From an uncultured Actinomycetes bacterium (GTDB lineage Bacteria; Actinomycetota; Thermoleophilia; Gaiellales; Gaiellaceae): a stretch of 6,193 nt of DNA. Location: positions 1-6,193 of the forward strand of contig CAIYXH010000097.1 in assembly GCA_903930195.1 (NCBI GenBank), given 5' to 3'. The number at the start of each line of letters is the position of its first letter. Within the stretch, counting starts at the first letter, position 1. The position numbers and the translations under genes are program-made. Of this stretch, positions 4,512-6,193 are shown piece by piece. The notes below the pieces were generated by a model. The model saw nothing but the letters and a program-made list of their open reading frames with translations. It ran no database searches and was not told the DNA's origin.

Positions 4512-5746
4512 CAGCCCATCAGCTCCTTTGCCTTGCGGACGCCGGCAGCGAGCCGGTCGATCTCCTCGGGCAGGGTGTAGAGGTAGAAGCTCGCGCGGTT
4601 CGTCGCAGGCAGGTCGAGCTTGCGCAGGAGCGGCTGGCAGCAGTGGTGGCCGGCACGGATCGCGATGGCATCCAGATCGAGGATCTGCGCCATGTCGTGC
4701 GGGTGGACGCCGTCGACGTCGAACATGACGATCCCGGCGCGGCGCTCGGCCGGAGGGCCGTAGAGCTTCATGCCCGGGATCTCGCCGAGCACGTCGAGGG
4801 CGTAGGCGGCAAGCGCGTGCTCGTGCGCCTCGATCGCCTCGAGCCCGACCTCCTCGAGGTAGTCGATCGCTGCACCGAGGCCGACAGCCTCCGCGACCGG
4901 CGAGGTGCCCGCCTCGAACTTCGCCGGCAGCTCGGCCCAGGTCGTCGTCTGGTCGCCGACGTGGCGGATCATGTGGCCACCGAGCAGGAACGGCTCCATC
5001 TCGAGCAGCAGCTCGGTGCGGCCCCAGAGGAAGCCGATACCGCTCGGGCCGCACATCTTGTGGCCGGAGACGGCGATGAAGTCGGCGCCGAGCGCCTGGA
5101 CGTCGAGGCGGATGTGCGGCGCGGCCTGGGCGGCGTCGCAGACGAGGATCGCGCCGCGCTCGTGCGCCCAGGCGGCGAGCTTGGGGATGTCGCCGATCGT
5201 GCCGAGAGCGTTCGAGACGATGGTCGCCGCGACGATCTTCACGTTCTCTAGGTCGGCGACCGCGTCGAGCTGCGGGTCGCCTGCGTCGTCGATCGGGATG
5301 ACGCGGAACTCGGCGCCGGTGCGGTTCGCGACGTACTGCCAGGGGACGAAGTTCGAGTGGTGCTCGAGCTCCGTCGCGAGGACGACGTCGCCGGGCTTCA
5401 GCCGCGCGAGGCCGTAGGCGTAGGCGACGAGGTTGAGGGCTTCGGTCGCGTTCCGGACGAAGATGATCTCGCGCTCGCTCGGCGCGTTCACGAACGCCCG
5501 CACCTTCTCCCGCGCGCCTTCGAGACCGGCGGTGGCGCGCTCGCCGAGGGCGTAGACGCCGCGGTGGACGTTCGAGTACGACGTCTCGTAGAACGCCGTC
5601 ATCGCCTCGAGCACCTGCCGCGGCTTCTGCGACGTCGCGGCCGAGTTCAGATAGGCAAGTGGCTTGCCGTTGAACGTCTGCTCGAGGATCGGGAAGTCCG
5701 CGCGAATCCGCTGCACATCGAGCGTCGGCACCTCCGAAACAGCCAT
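4511..5746 (-). CDS. sufS: SufS cysteine desulfurase, group II
   Basis: PLP enzyme that removes sulfur from L-cysteine as an enzyme-bound persulfide, yielding alanine and feeding Fe-S cluster assembly. Full-length at 411 aa. Visible: YLNSAATSQKP (32-42), NVHRGVY (59-65), H129 in LEHHSNFVPW (stacks on PLP), D204 and Q207 in CDAAQ, SGHKMCGPSGIGFLWGR with the PLP lysine K230, EAGTSPV (278-284) and the catalytic loop RAGHHCCQPL with C369. The loop carries two adjacent cysteines (C369-C370) where HHCAQP is common. The ATG at 5746 fits the family start. Instead of a nearby Shine-Dalgarno there is TACAGT 6 nt upstream, so sufS may have its own leaderless promoter inside the operon, 35 bp after sufD. 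It couples to sufU by TGATG. The desulfurase-SufU pairing is typical of Gram-positive and actinobacterial Suf systems. Confidence 0.96.
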   Translation of the reverse strand: MAVSEVPTLDVQRIRADFPILEQTFNGKPLAYLNSAATSQKPRQVLEAMTAFYETSYSNVHRGVYALGERATAGLEGAREKVRAFVNAPSEREIIFVRNATEALNLVAYAYGLARLKPGDVVLATELEHHSNFVPWQYVANRTGAEFRVIPIDDAGDPQLDAVADLENVKIVAATIVSNALGTIGDIPKLAAWAHERGAILVCDAAQAAPHIRLDVQALGADFIAVSGHKMCGPSGIGFLWGRTELLLEMEPFLLGGHMIRHVGDQTTTWAELPAKFEAGTSPVAEAVGLGAAIDYLEEVGLEAIEAHEHALAAYALDVLGEIPGMKLYGPPAERRAGIVMFDVDGVHPHDMAQILDLDAIAIRAGHHCCQPLLRKLDLPATNRASFYLYTLPEEIDRLAAGVRKAKELMG

Positions 5747-5752
5747 AGAACT

Positions 5753-5758
5753 ACTGTA
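5753..5758 (-). promoter_or_regulatory. Candidate internal -10 box of sufS (leaderless arrangement)
   Basis: TACAGT (5758-5753) fits TANNNT and ends exactly 6 nt before the sufS ATG at 5746, within the 35-bp sufD-sufS gap. The purine-rich GGAAGGG lies more than 15 nt from the start, too far to be a good ribosome site. No clear -35 box. Confidence 0.4.
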
Positions 5759-5781
5759 CCGAGGCCCTTCCGCGTGCCGGA

Positions 5782-6193
5782 CTACGCCTGCGGGATGCGA
5801 GCTTCGAGCGCCGCGCCCAGGGCCTCGCGCACCGGCTCGAGATCGATCCGGTCGAGGATGTCCTGGAAGAAGCCGCGCACGATCAGCCGCTCGGCCTCGG
5901 CCCGGGTGAGCCCCCGGGCCATCAGGTAGAAGAGCTGGTCGCGGTCGACCCGTCCGAGCGTCGCGCCGTGGGTGCAGCGGACGTCGTTCGCCATGATCTC
6001 GAGCCCGGGGATCGAGTCGGCGTGCGCGTCGGGCGAGAGCAGCAGGTTGCGGTTCTCCTGGTAGGCGTTCGTCTTCTGGGCGTGCTCCTCGACGCGGATC
6101 ATCCCGCGCCAGACGGCCCGGGAGTGCTCGCGCAGGGCGCCCTTGAAGGCAAAGTCCGACTCGGTCGACGGCGCGATGTGCTCCTGGAAGGTG
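5782..6193 (-). CDS. sufD: SufD, Fe-S assembly scaffold subunit (C-terminal 136 residues; start beyond the right edge)
   Basis: SufD joins SufB and the ATPase SufC in the SufBC2D complex, on which clusters are built. The visible part begins TFQEHIAPSTESDFAFKGAL, without a start, and runs to TAG (5784-5782). It covers the end of the beta-helix core and the C-terminal helices: VWRGMIRVEEHAQKTNAYQ, NRNLLLSPDAHADSIPGLEI, NDVRCTHGATLGRVD and QLFYLMARGLTRAEAERLIV. The CTHGAT box with its His (counterpart of E. coli SufD H360) and following Gly fits SufD; SufB has a Glu-Ala there. sufB and sufC are not in the window and should lie to the right, because transcription comes from there. The gene is followed after 35 bp by sufS. 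Confidence 0.93.
   Translation of the reverse strand, partial: TFQEHIAPSTESDFAFKGALREHSRAVWRGMIRVEEHAQKTNAYQENRNLLLSPDAHADSIPGLEIMANDVRCTHGATLGRVDRDQLFYLMARGLTRAEAERLIVRGFFQDILDRIDLEPVREALGAALEARIPQA

Noticed and set aside
4086..5054. Extended 322-codon version of sufU starting inside sufS
   Set aside because: Only the part from ATG 4511 matches SufU; the upstream 180 codons are an out-of-frame reading of sufS.
4196..5251. Long plus-strand open frame of 351 codons opposite sufU and sufS
   Set aside because: The translation is an arginine- and serine-rich shadow of sufS/sufU, a normal effect of high third-position GC.
1..6193. CRISPR arrays, insertion sequences, attachment sites, toxin-antitoxin or phage-defence genes
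   Set aside because: No direct-repeat arrays, transposase motifs or such protein families were seen; apart from the 2875-3188 gap the window is ordinary core metabolism.

Overview
The window is GC-rich, with G or C in most third codon positions. It reads like a chromosomal segment of a deep-branching actinobacterium. My best guess is class Thermoleophilia (Gaiellales/Solirubrobacterales type). That is an inference from the M. tuberculosis-like dCTP deaminase, the actinobacterial kinase, the Suf layout and the apparently leaderless genes; no marker gene in the window settles it.

Layout. (1) Positions 1-2260, minus strand: gabT, a 4-aminobutyrate aminotransferase, is followed after 42 bp by a PknB-like Ser/Thr protein kinase that runs off the left edge. 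(2) Positions 2311-2874, plus strand: dcd, dCTP deaminase, divergent from gabT across a 50-bp gap. (3) Positions 2875-3188: a 314-bp gap without a conventional gene. It is full of structure: a UUCG-capped hairpin after dcd, a strong minus-strand terminator, and a minus-strand region that looks like an independent small transcript. That region has a TAAAAT box, a very long Shine-Dalgarno sequence, a 13-codon ORF, and a roughly 150-nt domain closed by a 20-pair stem. (4) Positions 3189-6193, minus strand, transcribed right to left: the end of an iron-sulfur cluster assembly (SUF) operon, sufD (partial) - sufS - sufU - Rieske-type ferredoxin - tag. Junctions from sufS onward overlap by 1 to 8 bases, which suggests translational coupling.

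How the genes work together. SufS takes sulfur from cysteine, SufU accepts and relays it, and SufD belongs to the SufBCD scaffold whose other genes should lie to the right. The small Rieske protein is an Fe-S electron carrier that probably serves or is matured by this system. The last gene, tag (3-methyladenine DNA glycosylase I), is complete in length and in its zinc ligands but carries one in-frame amber codon at codon 23. It is therefore a very recent pseudogene, a sequence error or, less likely, a readthrough gene. dcd supplies dUMP (or dUTP) for thymidylate synthesis. gabT feeds GABA carbon into the succinate semialdehyde route.

The two points most worth a second look are the structured minus-strand RNA candidate at 2936-3191 and the amber codon in tag. 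A recurring arrangement is a TANNNT-like box ending exactly 6 nt before the start codon, seen at gabT, sufS and (weaker) dcd, which fits leaderless mRNAs.
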